Of a DNA stretch of 64,000 nucleotides, positions 44,944 through 53,125 are shown piece after piece. Source of the DNA: CAUYXS01 sp965248495. GTDB lineage: Bacteria > Chloroflexota > Dehalococcoidia > Lucifugimonadales > Australimonadaceae. Position 1 is the stretch's first letter. Every line of letters starts with the position of its first letter. The notes under the pieces are model-generated. The model was not told where the DNA came from. It saw only the letters and a list, made by a program, of their open reading frames with translations, and made no database searches. The translations under genes and the position numbers were made by a program. The stretch is from assembly GCA_965248495.1 (NCBI GenBank), contig CBDFJL010000003.1, positions 806,001 through 870,000 of the forward strand, written 5' to 3'.

Positions 44944-47900
44944 TTGCGAATAGGGTGGGAGTACCTGTTGCGGGCCATCCCGGCGCAGTTGCGCCGCACC
45001 TTCACGGCTAAGCCGTTCTCCGGCGTACGCGCTCCTCTCCGGGCGTGGGCGCTTTCGGCCGTCGTTTTGGGTCTGGCGCTGGCGGTGGTCGTTGCGTCCC
45101 AGGACGCGGTCCGGGCCACGGCCCACTGCGCGAATGGGACCGTCGTGCCCAATCCATCCGGTAACCCCGGCCTCGTCGTCGACTGCGAGACGCTGCTCTC
45201 CCTCAAGGACGAGCTCGCCGGAACGGCGACGCTGGATTGGAGTGAGAACAGGGCGATCACCTATTGGGAGGGAATCACCTTTGGGGGCACGCCGCATCGG
45301 GTGACAGGGGTAGGTCTGAATAGCAAGAACCTGACGGGGACGATCCCTGCCGAGCTGGGCGACCTCACCAATCTGACCGAGCTGTACCTCCACGACAACC
45401 GGCTCAGCGATCCCATTCCTCCGGAGCTGGGCGACCTCTCCAATCTGATCCATCTGAACCTCTGGAACAACCGGCTCAGCGGTCCCATTCCCACGGAGCT
45501 GGGCGACCTCTCCAATCTGACCGTCCTGGACCTCCGCTCCAACCAGCTCAGCGGTCCCATTCCCACGGAGCTGGGCGACTTCTCCAGTCTGACCTTTCTG
45601 GGCCTCTCCAACAACCAGCTCAGCGGGGACATCCCACCGGAGCTGGGCAACCTCCCCAATCTGACCTTACTGGACCTCTCCGGCAACCAGCTCAACGGTC
45701 CCATTCCCACGGAGCTGGGCGACCTCTCCAATCTGATCCGTCTGGGCCTCCGCTCCAACCAGCTCAGCGGTCCCATTCCCACGGAGCTGGGCGACCTCTC
45801 CAATCTGACCGTCCTGGACCTCCGCTCCAACCAGCTCAGCGGTCCCATTCCCACGGAGCTGGGCGACCTCTCCAATCTGACCGTCCTGGACCTCCGCTCC
45901 AACCAGCTCAGCGGTCCCATTCCCACGGAGCTGGGCGACCTCTCCAATCTGACCGTCCTGGACCTCCGCTCCAACCAGCTCAGCGGTCCCATTCCCACGG
46001 AGCTGGGCGACCTCTCCAATCTGACCGTCCTGGACCTCCGCTCCAACCAGCTCAGCGGTCCCATTCCCACGGAGCTGGGCGACCTCTCCAATCTGACCGT
46101 CCTGGACCTCCGCTCCAACCAGCTCAGCGGTCCCATTCCCACGGAGCTGGGCGACTTCTCCAGTCTGACCTTTCTGGGCCTCTCCAACAACCAGCTCAGC
46201 GGGGACATCCCACCGGAGCTGGGCAACCTCCCCAATCTGACCTTACTGGACCTCTCCGGCAACCAGCTCAACGGTCCCATTCCCACGGAGCTGGGCGACC
46301 TCTCCAATCTGATCCGTCTGGGCCTCCGGAACAACCAACTCAGCGGTCCCATTCCCACGGAGCTGGGCGACCTCTCCAGTCTGATCTCACTGGTCCTCTC
46401 CGACAACCAACTCAGCGGCGCCGTTCCGCCGGAGCTAGAAGACCTCTCCAATCTGACCCAGCTGTTCCTGAGTAACAACCAACTCAGCGGGGGCATCCCA
46501 CCGGAGCTGGTCAACCTCACCAAGCTGGAGCGCCTCTGGGTGTATGACAACCATCTGACCGCGCCAGTCTGGGCGGACGGGACGGAGCTGAACTCCCTGA
46601 TAATGTCCTACCCGGAAAACGGCGCCGAGGCGGTGGCCAGGTTTGGAGCGGCCGGTCTAACCGGCGGAACCATCACATGGAGTCTGTCGGGCGCTGACAC
46701 GGATGACCTCACAATCAGCAGCGAAGGGGTGTTGACGTTCGACCAGCCGCCAAACTACGAAGCTCCAACCGGCGGCCAAAACCCCGACGGCAGCAGCGGA
46801 ACCTCCAACGAATACTCTGTCACAGTCACCGCTTCCGACGGAGTTAGCTCCCGGACCTTCGACGTCAACGTGCAGGTCCAAGACTTGGCAATCAGTCTGT
46901 CGGCGAGCCCGGCTTCGGTGGGCGAGAGTGACGAGGCCACCGCCATCACCGTGACGGCGACGGTGACCGGGGGCCCCAGCGGCGTCAGCGTCACCATATC
47001 GGCGTTGTCCGGCAGCGCCAGCCCTGGCGACGACTACACCACGGCGGAGGAGCTGCCCATCACCATCACGATACCGGCGAACCAGCTCAGCGCGACAACG
47101 ACGCTCACCATCACCCCGCTGGAAGACAATGACATAGAGGGGGACGAGACCATCGTCATCACCGGCGAGGGCACGGGGATTACGGTGACCGATGCCGTGG
47201 TCACCATCACCGACGACGACCTGCCGACCCTGTCCCTCACCCCCTCCTCAACGACTGTGAGCGAGGGTGAGAACGCCGCCTTCACGGTGACCCTCTCCAA
47301 GGCCGTCGCCGACGACGTCACGGTGGACTGGTCGGTGGACGCCGGGGGCGCCGCTGCGTCTACGGACTACGGCGCATCGTCGGGCAGCGTCACCTTAGAG
47401 GCGGGGTCTCTGACGCAGACCTTCGCCATACTCATAGAGGACGACCTGCTGTCGGAGGCGGCGGAGACCTTCAGCGTATCGCTGGGCGCGGTCACCAGCG
47501 GCGTCTCGGACCCGATCACGGTGGACACCTCGGCATCCTCCGTGACCATCGCCGAGAGCGACCCCATCACGGTGACGCTGCACGGGGACTCCGCCATCGT
47601 TGAAGGAGGCTCTGCCGCCTACACGGTGACCCTCAGCCCCAGCGATGTGATCCGGACGGAGAACATTGAGGTGCGCTTCGCCACATCTCATGGCACCGCT
47701 GGGAGTGGGGACTACACTGCGGAGTCAAGGACACTCACCTTCCCGTCGGACGCCTTAGAGCGGCAAGTCACGGTACAGACGACCGAGGACGGCAGCGTGG
47801 AGGGCAATGAGACCTTCACCATCACCCTCTCCAACCCCACCGGCGGGGAAGGGGAAGCCGCGCCTGTGCTGGGCAGCCCCTCGTCGATCGCCATCACCAT

Positions 47901-48864
47901 CACCGACGATGACACGCCGCCTTCAGGCGAAGACGACCCCCCGAGTAACCGCTCACCGAGGTTCACCGAGGGGACGAGCGCCACCCGAAGCGTAGCGGAG
48001 AACGCCCCGGTGGGCACGGAGGTGGGGGAGCCGGTGCGGGCCAGGGACTCGGACGGCGATAGCTTGAGATACTCGCTGTTGAGCGTGGAGGACCACGAGT
48101 CGTTCAATGTGGACCGAGATACAGGGCAGATCACCACCGATACTGAGTTGAATTACGAGGTGAAGGCCGAGTACTCACTGCGAATGCGGGTGTGGGATGG
48201 TCGGGGTGGTCGGGACTTTATCAATGTCGCCATCGCCGTGACTGACGTGACGGATGTCAGCCTGTCGGCGAGCCCGGCTTCGGTGGGAGAGGGTGACGGG
48301 ACCGCCTCCATCACCGTGACGGCTGCTCTGGACGACGGAGTTCTGGAGGACCCGATAACGGTTCCTCTCGCCATCGGTTCCGGCAGCGCCGTCTCCGGCG
48401 ACGACTACACCACGGCCGGGGAACTGCCCGCCGTCATCATACCGGCAGGACAGACCAGCGCCAGGGCGACGCTGAGCGTCACCCTGGTGGACGACGATAT
48501 CGTAGAGGGGGACGAGAGCATCGTCATCACCAGCGAAAGCCCGGACGTCGAGGTGTCCCAGCCGGCGGTTGTCACCATCACCGACGATGAGGTGACGCCT
48601 ACGCCTGGACCGACTACCCCAACGCCGACCCCTGACCCAACCGCGCCAACGCCGACACCGAAGCCAGGGGCTGCGGGCACTCCTGCCGTCGCCCCCACCC
48701 CCGCTTCGGAGTCCACGGACGACGCGCCTGCGTCGGGACCGGAGACCTCCGAGGGGGATGCCGGCGGCGGAGGGTTCCCCTGGTGGATCATCGCAGTGAG
48801 CGTCATCGGGATAGTTTCAGGAATCGCGTTTACGGTCTGGGTGCGGCGACGAAGACGGATATAG
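44944..48864 (+). CDS. Giant LRR/cadherin/Calx-beta surface protein
   Basis: 1306 residues, exported and membrane anchored. N-terminal signal (LSAVVLGLALAVVVA, about 38-52); a cap (DCETLLSLKDELAG ... WEGITFGG); 17 plant-type LRRs of 24 residues (LSGPIPTELGDLSNLTVLDL pattern, about 130-536); a cadherin-like domain (about 545-650); three Calx-beta domains, each ending ITDDD or similar; a further cadherin-like domain (SPRFTEGTSATRSVAENAPV); a fourth Calx-beta; a Thr/Pro stalk; and a C-terminal helix WWIIAVSVIGIVSGIAFTVW plus RRRRR stop-transfer. It probably acts in Ca2+-dependent adhesion or binding at the cell surface. The TTG start at 44944 is provisional. Confidence 0.85.
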   Translation: MRIGWEYLLRAIPAQLRRTFTAKPFSGVRAPLRAWALSAVVLGLALAVVVASQDAVRATAHCANGTVVPNPSGNPGLVVDCETLLSLKDELAGTATLDWSENRAITYWEGITFGGTPHRVTGVGLNSKNLTGTIPAELGDLTNLTELYLHDNRLSDPIPPELGDLSNLIHLNLWNNRLSGPIPTELGDLSNLTVLDLRSNQLSGPIPTELGDFSSLTFLGLSNNQLSGDIPPELGNLPNLTLLDLSGNQLNGPIPTELGDLSNLIRLGLRSNQLSGPIPTELGDLSNLTVLDLRSNQLSGPIPTELGDLSNLTVLDLRSNQLSGPIPTELGDLSNLTVLDLRSNQLSGPIPTELGDLSNLTVLDLRSNQLSGPIPTELGDLSNLTVLDLRSNQLSGPIPTELGDFSSLTFLGLSNNQLSGDIPPELGNLPNLTLLDLSGNQLNGPIPTELGDLSNLIRLGLRNNQLSGPIPTELGDLSSLISLVLSDNQLSGAVPPELEDLSNLTQLFLSNNQLSGGIPPELVNLTKLERLWVYDNHLTAPVWADGTELNSLIMSYPENGAEAVARFGAAGLTGGTITWSLSGADTDDLTISSEGVLTFDQPPNYEAPTGGQNPDGSSGTSNEYSVTVTASDGVSSRTFDVNVQVQDLAISLSASPASVGESDEATAITVTATVTGGPSGVSVTISALSGSASPGDDYTTAEELPITITIPANQLSATTTLTITPLEDNDIEGDETIVITGEGTGITVTDAVVTITDDDLPTLSLTPSSTTVSEGENAAFTVTLSKAVADDVTVDWSVDAGGAAASTDYGASSGSVTLEAGSLTQTFAILIEDDLLSEAAETFSVSLGAVTSGVSDPITVDTSASSVTIAESDPITVTLHGDSAIVEGGSAAYTVTLSPSDVIRTENIEVRFATSHGTAGSGDYTAESRTLTFPSDALERQVTVQTTEDGSVEGNETFTITLSNPTGGEGEAAPVLGSPSSIAITITDDDTPPSGEDDPPSNRSPRFTEGTSATRSVAENAPVGTEVGEPVRARDSDGDSLRYSLLSVEDHESFNVDRDTGQITTDTELNYEVKAEYSLRMRVWDGRGGRDFINVAIAVTDVTDVSLSASPASVGEGDGTASITVTAALDDGVLEDPITVPLAIGSGSAVSGDDYTTAGELPAVIIPAGQTSARATLSVTLVDDDIVEGDESIVITSESPDVEVSQPAVVTITDDEVTPTPGPTTPTPTPDPTAPTPTPKPGAAGTPAVAPTPASESTDDAPASGPETSEGDAGGGGFPWWIIAVSVIGIVSGIAFTVWVRRRRRI
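45547..46338 (+). repeat. LRR-coding tandem DNA repeats (72-bp units and a duplicated 216-bp block)
   Basis: Five identical 72-bp units run head to tail at 45763-46122. A 216-bp block of three different units at 45547-45762 recurs at 46123-46338, directly flanking the array, with only a few base changes near its end. The pattern shows recent unequal crossing-over or slippage changing LRR number in frame. This is not a CRISPR array: there are no spacers. Confidence 0.93.
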
Positions 48865-48929
48865 GACTGGGGAAGGTCCTTTAAGAGGGGCGCTGCACAG
48901 ACTGTGGCCTCGACGACGGTTGGCCCTTA

Positions 48930-49205
48930 CCGGACGCACGATGTACGGTCCGTCTTCGCCTATAACGAATATATGCCACTCACCGTCCATGCTCTCCTGG
49001 GAGTTGTCGTAGGCAATCGGGCTTCCCTTCCTTCGTCTTTGTACCATTCGATGGCCTTGTCGACGCATGCCTTGGTATATGCCGCCGGGTCGGACTTGTC
49101 AGGAGCCGATTCGGAGCAGGCCACCGACGCCAGGGCGAGCGCCAGCAGAGTCGCCAGAGCCGAAAGTATCAGATTGTTCAGCCGGCTTGTGATGTTCCGG
49201 ACCAC
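48930..49205 (-). pseudogene. Frameshifted small lipoprotein gene (Cache-like)
   Basis: A minus-strand frame from 49205 encodes a lipoprotein signal (ILSALATLLALALASVAC) and DPAAYTKACVDKAIEWYKDE-GREA. The natural continuation, PIAYDNSQESMDGEWHIFVI-GEDG, is in another frame from about 49010. Together they match the start of an extracellular Cache-type sensor/lipoprotein unit (usual order: A-I-x-x-Y-K ... Y-Y-N-S-x-E-S-V-D-G-x-W-Y). After about 90 residues the likeness ends, so the gene is both frameshifted and truncated. Confidence 0.55.
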
Positions 49206-49359
49206 GTATTGAGATTCGGACCCGTCATCAGGCCGTTCGGCGTCAGATCAACGAGTTGGCGACGCCAAACCAGCTAGGATATGCGACCGTCTCCGTTCGC
49301 TGCATCCAAATCAACCGCCCAGGAGTACCGCAGGTTTTTGTGTCGGTTGCATCTGGTCC

Positions 49360-50754
49360 ATGCTAAGGAAGCGGGGCATCAAAGTCGTCTCTATCACCGA
49401 GCACGCCGACGACTCTCCCACGGGCAAGCTCATGGAGGCCATCATCGAGAGCGTGGACGAGTTCTACTCTGAAAACTTGGCCCAGGAGGTGACCAGGAGG
49501 ATGAGAGAGGCCGCCATACGGGGCTTCTGGGTCTCCACCTACGCTCCCTTCGGCTACAGGAAGGTGTCGGTCCAGGACGGAGCAAAGAAGCGGCCCAAGC
49601 TGGAGCTGGACCCGCCGGCGGACTCAGTGATCCGGCGCATCTTCCAGATGGCCCTACAGGGCAAGAGCACCCTGGACATCACGAAGACGCTGAATGGTGA
49701 GGGCATCCCCACCTCAACGGGCAAGCACTGGTTGAAGTCCACTGTGCACCGCATCCTCTCCAACGAAGCGTATACAGGAACGCTGGTTTGGGGCGTCGAT
49801 GCCAAGGACGGAGCGCCGCCTGTGCGGGTGGAGGACGCATTCCCCGCAATAGTCACCAAGCAGGAGTTCCGACGCATCACCCGCTCCCTTCGCTCCAAGG
49901 CCCCGGCCAGGGTCAACCCCCGGCGGGCATCCAGCCCCTACCTCCTCAGCGGCTTGGTGAAATGTGAGAAGTGCGGAAAGGCGCTCACTGCGGCTGAGGC
50001 CAAGAGCGGCAAGTACAGCTACTACGTCTGCCACTCACTGCTGAAGAAGGGCAAGGGAACCTGCAAGACGCCTCGCCTCAACTCCAAGCGCTTTGAGAAG
50101 CTGATGATCGAGCAGATTCGCGCAAACATCCTCACGGAAAGCAACATCCGGGACCTGGTTAGGCTGATGGACGAGGAGATGGACGGGGTGGCTGCTGAAC
50201 AGCGGGAGAGGCTGGAAAACATCGAAGCGGAGCTTATCGAGGTGCGGCGGCGCTTGGACCGGGTGTGGCACGTCATCGAGAACTCGGAACTCGACATATC
50301 CGACGCCACCTCCCGCATCAGAGAGCACCGGGAGCGTCAGGAGAAGCTGGAGATCGCCGCAGAGGAGGCCAGGGCATTGCTCTCAGAGCGCCGGGCCGTG
50401 CTGGACAACGTGGACACCATCGCATCCTATGCACAGGACATGAGCGAATTCTTGATGACCAGCGAGATCACCGAATCGAGGGCCTTCATCAAGTCCTTCG
50501 TCAAGGAGATCAAGGTCAAGCCAGGAAAAGCAACGGTCTACTACACCCTACCCACGCCGCCGGATAGCCCGATAGGGGGCGGAGACGCCGCAGAGGTGAC
50601 TCTCCACGGCCCAGTTCGCAGTTCAGTACACGTTGGTGGACCTGGAGGGATTCGAACCCTCGACCTCCTCAATGCCATTGAGGCGCGCTCCCAGCTGCGC
50701 CACAGGCCCACGGCGAGGGGCCGGAGCGTGAGGCCCGACCCGGCGAAATCATAG
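49360..50754 (+). CDS. Large serine recombinase lacking its catalytic domain
   Basis: Site-specific recombinase remnant of 464 residues. It begins abruptly at MLRKRGIKVVSITEHADDSP, which is the middle of the resolvase domain in this family. The ~80 residues with the catalytic Ser are absent, and in-frame sequence upstream (PNQPPRSTAGFCVG) is unrelated. Present are the DNA-binding Recombinase domain (KRPKLELDPPADSVIRRIFQ; TSTGKHWLKSTVHRILSNEA), the zinc ribbon (LVKCEKCGKALT ... CHSLLKKGKGTCKTPR, residues about 202-240), the coiled coil (about 280-345) and the end VTLHGPVRSSVHV. The last ~40 codons run through the tRNA-Ala gene antisense. It is probably inactive. Confidence 0.82.
   Translation: MLRKRGIKVVSITEHADDSPTGKLMEAIIESVDEFYSENLAQEVTRRMREAAIRGFWVSTYAPFGYRKVSVQDGAKKRPKLELDPPADSVIRRIFQMALQGKSTLDITKTLNGEGIPTSTGKHWLKSTVHRILSNEAYTGTLVWGVDAKDGAPPVRVEDAFPAIVTKQEFRRITRSLRSKAPARVNPRRASSPYLLSGLVKCEKCGKALTAAEAKSGKYSYYVCHSLLKKGKGTCKTPRLNSKRFEKLMIEQIRANILTESNIRDLVRLMDEEMDGVAAEQRERLENIEAELIEVRRRLDRVWHVIENSELDISDATSRIREHRERQEKLEIAAEEARALLSERRAVLDNVDTIASYAQDMSEFLMTSEITESRAFIKSFVKEIKVKPGKATVYYTLPTPPDSPIGGGDAAEVTLHGPVRSSVHVGGPGGIRTLDLLNAIEARSQLRHRPTARGRSVRPDPAKS
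50613..50633 (+). repeat. Right copy of the 21-bp inverted repeat, abutting tRNA-Ala
   Basis: Perfect inverted match to 38393-38413. It lies in the last genuine codons of the recombinase gene and ends at the base next to the encoded CCA end of tRNA-Ala. This is the position expected for an attachment-site arm. Confidence 0.75.
50634..50709 (-). tRNA. tRNA-Ala (GGC)
   Basis: A 76-nt cloverleaf on the minus strand with encoded CCA. Acceptor GGGCCTG pairs with CAGGTCC (one G-T pair), anticodon stem CCTCA/TGAGG with loop ATGGCAT gives GGC, and the T-arm is GAGGG-TTCGAAT-CCCTC. The recombinase reading frame crosses it antisense, a typical sign of a tRNA-linked insertion site. Confidence 0.95.
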
Positions 50755-50770
50755 CACGCACGCTGCGCTT

Positions 50771-52186
50771 CTAGACCTCTGGGCGCCGGGTATGCCAGTC
50801 GGTCGCCTGCTGGTATGCGTGCGTCGCGCGCAAGACCAGGGCGTCGTCGAAGGCCTTGCCCACCAGCATGAGGCCGATCGGCAGGCCCAGCGACGAGAAG
50901 CCGCAGGGCGCGGAGATGACGGGCAGGCCGTTCAGGTTGAAGATGCGCGTGTGGCGGATCGCCGTGTCGCGCGTATTCACCTCTCGGCCCCCGACCGTCA
51001 CCGTTGGCACGTCGTGCTCCGGCGCCGTCATCACCGTCGTCGGTAGCGCCAACAGGTCGAAGCGCTCGTACACCTTCGCCAAGCGCTTGCCCAACAGCGC
51101 CCGCACCTGCTGTGCCTTGAGGTAGGTGGGAGCGGGGATAAAGGAGCCCGTCTCCAGGCGCAGCCGCACGCGCTGGTCGAACTCCTCCGGGCGGTCACGC
51201 AGCTGATCGCGGTGCAGGGCGGCGGCCTCGGACGTGATGACGATGGAGAAAAACTCCCCCCAGGCCAGCTCCGGTATCGAGACCTGCTCGACCGATGCGC
51301 CGAGCTCCGCCAGCTTGGCCACGGCCAGGTCGAACGCGGCCTTCACCTCCGGGTCCACCAGCTGGGTGATGTAGTCCTCCGGCACGCCGACGCGCAGGCC
51401 GGCTACCCCGTCCGCGATGCCACGCGTGTAATCGGTGGGGGGCCGGCGCACCGAGCTCGCATCCGCCGGATCGTGGCCGACGAGCGCGTTCATCGCCAGG
51501 GCGACGTCCAGCGCGTCGTGGGCCATGGGCCCGGCGGTGTCCAGCGTCCAGCTCAGCGGCGTGACGCCGGCGCGGCTTACTAGGCCGAAGGTGGGCTTGA
51601 GGCCCGTGATGCCGCAGAAGGAGGATGGGATGCGAATGGACCCCCCGGTGTCGGAACCCAGGGCCAGCGGAGCCATGCCGGCCGCCACCGCGGCGCCGGA
51701 CCCACTGGACGAGCCGCCGGTGTAGTGGCCGTGGCGCCAGGGGTTGTGGGGCGTCGGGTAGTGCTCGTTGCGCCCTGTGGGGTCGAAGGCGTACTCCACG
51801 GTGTGCGCCTTGCCGATCGAATGGGAGCCGGCGTCCTGGAGCAGCTCGACGGCGCGCGCGTCCCGCGTGGGGACGAAATCGGCCTCGAGGCGCGAGCCGG
51901 ACGTCGTGCGGACGCCCTTGGTGTAGAAGATGTCCTTGGTGGCGAAGGGGATGCCGTGGAGCGGCCCTTTGAGTCCGCCCGCTGCAATCTCGCGCTCGGC
52001 GCGCCTGGCGCGCTCCAGCGCATCGTCGCCGGTGAGCGTGATGAAGGCGCCGATGGCCGGGTCGGCCTGCCGAATGCGCTCCAGATAGGCCTGGGTCACC
52101 TCGACGGGCGACAGCTCACGCTTGGCGATGCGCTCCGCCAGAGCGGCGACCGTAAGGCCGGCGATCTCGTTGGCCGCGATGGTCAC
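50771..52186 (-). CDS. Amidase (amidase-signature family, GatA/AtzE-like)
   Basis: Ser-cisSer-Lys amidase of 471 residues, cytosolic. Catalytic elements are HGIPFATKDIFYTKGV (Lys near 83), GGSSSGSGAAVAAGMAPLAL (cis-Ser near 159) and SDTGGSIRIPSSFCG (nucleophile Ser near 183), followed by GLKPTFGLVSRAGV. The protein is shorter at the C-terminus than GatA and stands with a small GatC-like partner, not with gatB. It therefore fits a metabolic amidase of the AtzE/AtzG kind and not the tRNA amidotransferase. The start overlaps the partner gene's stop (ATGA). Confidence 0.87.
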   Translation of the reverse strand: MTIAANEIAGLTVAALAERIAKRELSPVEVTQAYLERIRQADPAIGAFITLTGDDALERARRAEREIAAGGLKGPLHGIPFATKDIFYTKGVRTTSGSRLEADFVPTRDARAVELLQDAGSHSIGKAHTVEYAFDPTGRNEHYPTPHNPWRHGHYTGGSSSGSGAAVAAGMAPLALGSDTGGSIRIPSSFCGITGLKPTFGLVSRAGVTPLSWTLDTAGPMAHDALDVALAMNALVGHDPADASSVRRPPTDYTRGIADGVAGLRVGVPEDYITQLVDPEVKAAFDLAVAKLAELGASVEQVSIPELAWGEFFSIVITSEAAALHRDQLRDRPEEFDQRVRLRLETGSFIPAPTYLKAQQVRALLGKRLAKVYERFDLLALPTTVMTAPEHDVPTVTVGGREVNTRDTAIRHTRIFNLNGLPVISAPCGFSSLGLPIGLMLVGKAFDDALVLRATHAYQQATDWHTRRPEV

Positions 52187-52407
52187 GACGGCTCTCCCGG
52201 CAGCATGTCGCGTGGCACCGTCTCCGACGCCTCGGCGGGGTCGACCTCGCTGGTGTCGACGGTGTAGACGGAGGCCATGCGCCGCAAGAGCGCCGCAGCC
52301 TCGGGGTAGAGCTTGTCTAGGTGCTCGGGGTCGGTGTCGATCCCCATGTGCGCGGCCCAGGCGTCGAAGACGTCGCGGGGCAACTGCTTGATCGGGTCCT
52401 CGGCCAT
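52183..52407 (-). CDS. AtzG/GatC-like small partner of the amidase
   Basis: 74 residues: KQLPRDVFDAWAAHMGIDTD, then HLDKLYPEAAALLRRMASVY and TVDTSEVDPAEASETVPRD. The helix pair followed by an extended D-T-S-x-V-x-P segment is the GatC/AtzG pattern; in those proteins it wraps around and stabilises the amidase. Strong ribosome binding site (GAGGAGGGC). Four-base overlap with the amidase gene implies translational coupling and a 1:1 complex. Similarity is short, so the family call is an inference supported by context. Confidence 0.6.
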   Translation of the reverse strand: MAEDPIKQLPRDVFDAWAAHMGIDTDPEHLDKLYPEAAALLRRMASVYTVDTSEVDPAEASETVPRDMLPGEPS

Positions 52408-52517
52408 GGCGGTGCCCTCCTCTGGAGTGGGGTGAGTATAGGCTCGTGTTTCCCCGTACTCAAGCACGGAACGCCCGTGGAAATCCCTACGCCGATAGGG
52501 CAACAGGTATCCGGTAT

Positions 52518-52539
52518 GTATAGTATACGTATATGATAC
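52518..52539. promoter_or_regulatory. 22-bp imperfect palindrome, candidate operator
   Basis: GTATAGTATA-CG-TATATGATAC: two 10-bp half-sites matching at 8 of 10 positions, in a short AT-rich patch inside GC-rich DNA. It lies about 40 bp upstream of a ribbon-helix-helix-like gene on one side and about 110 bp upstream of the AtzG-like gene on the other. It may be the autoregulatory site of the RHH protein. Confidence 0.5.
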
Positions 52540-52579
52540 GTCTCTCATTCAGATACATTTGATTGGACAGAAACCACCC

Positions 52580-53125
52580 ATGAAGACCCCCGTCCACTGC
52601 CGGCTCGACCCGGCCATCTTGGCCGAGGTGAGGACGTACGCCGAACGGGAGTCCAAGACGGTGTCGTCGGCCGTGGAGGCGCTGGTCCAAGACGGGTTGG
52701 TCGCTACGCAGGACCGCATGCGGCTCGGCACGGCTGAGCGGACCCTGGCGGCGACGCGCGACGAGTTGGCGGGCGCCCGTGAGCAGCGTGCGCAGCTGGA
52801 CGGCCAAGCGCGGGTTGGCGTGCAGACCGCGCGGCTGGCGGCCGTGGCACGAGCCCAGGCCGACGGCCTCCGCGCCCACCTGGAGCAGATCGTCTTCTCC
52901 GATGCCGCCGTGTGCGGGCAGGCGAGCTGCGGGGCGGTCTGGTCTTTATACGACGTCTGGCGCCGACGGTGCCCCCGGTGCGGCGCGGGCATCGCCACCG
53001 TGCCCGCCGGTGGGTGGCCCTCGGGCGAGATTCCGCAGGCCGCCCGCGACGACTTCGCGATGACCGTCGGCGTGACCTCCCTGCAGCTGCTCCTCGCGAC
53101 CATGAGCGGCCAGGAGTCCCCGTGA
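52580..53125 (+). CDS. RHH-like protein with coiled coil and zinc ribbon, unknown function
   Basis: 181 residues, no named family recognised. Residues 1-40 (MKTPVHCRLDPAILAEVRTY then AERESKTVSSAVEALVQDGL) fit a ribbon-helix-helix DNA-binding domain: a beta strand followed by two helices. Residues about 45-105 form an Ala/Arg/Glu-rich coiled coil. Residues about 112-145 hold four Cys in two pairs (VCGQASCGAV; RRCPRCGAG), a probable zinc ribbon. It ends with a hydrophobic helix TSLQLLLATMSG. The gene overlaps the HAD gene by four bases. DNA binding at the palindrome at 52518-52539 is inferred. Confidence 0.6.
   Translation: MKTPVHCRLDPAILAEVRTYAERESKTVSSAVEALVQDGLVATQDRMRLGTAERTLAATRDELAGAREQRAQLDGQARVGVQTARLAAVARAQADGLRAHLEQIVFSDAAVCGQASCGAVWSLYDVWRRRCPRCGAGIATVPAGGWPSGEIPQAARDDFAMTVGVTSLQLLLATMSGQESP

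Larger units (their letters stand above)
38393..50633. mobile_element. Putative integrated element bounded by a 21-bp inverted repeat
   Basis: The interval has visibly lower GC than its surroundings, holds accessory and broken genes, and ends beside tRNA-Ala with a recombinase gene pointing at the tRNA. A perfect 21-bp sequence occurs at both ends in opposite orientation. No direct att repeat was found, so the exact mobile unit and its history (insertion, nested insertion or inversion) are unresolved. Confidence 0.5.

Noticed and set aside
45547..46338. CRISPR array
   Set aside because: The repeats are contiguous 72-bp coding units without spacers.
45261..46550. 429-codon open frame antisense to the LRR array
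   Set aside because: It exists only because the 72-bp repeat lacks stops in that frame. The translation is a periodic Ser/Leu/Arg string and LRR coding is clear on the other strand.
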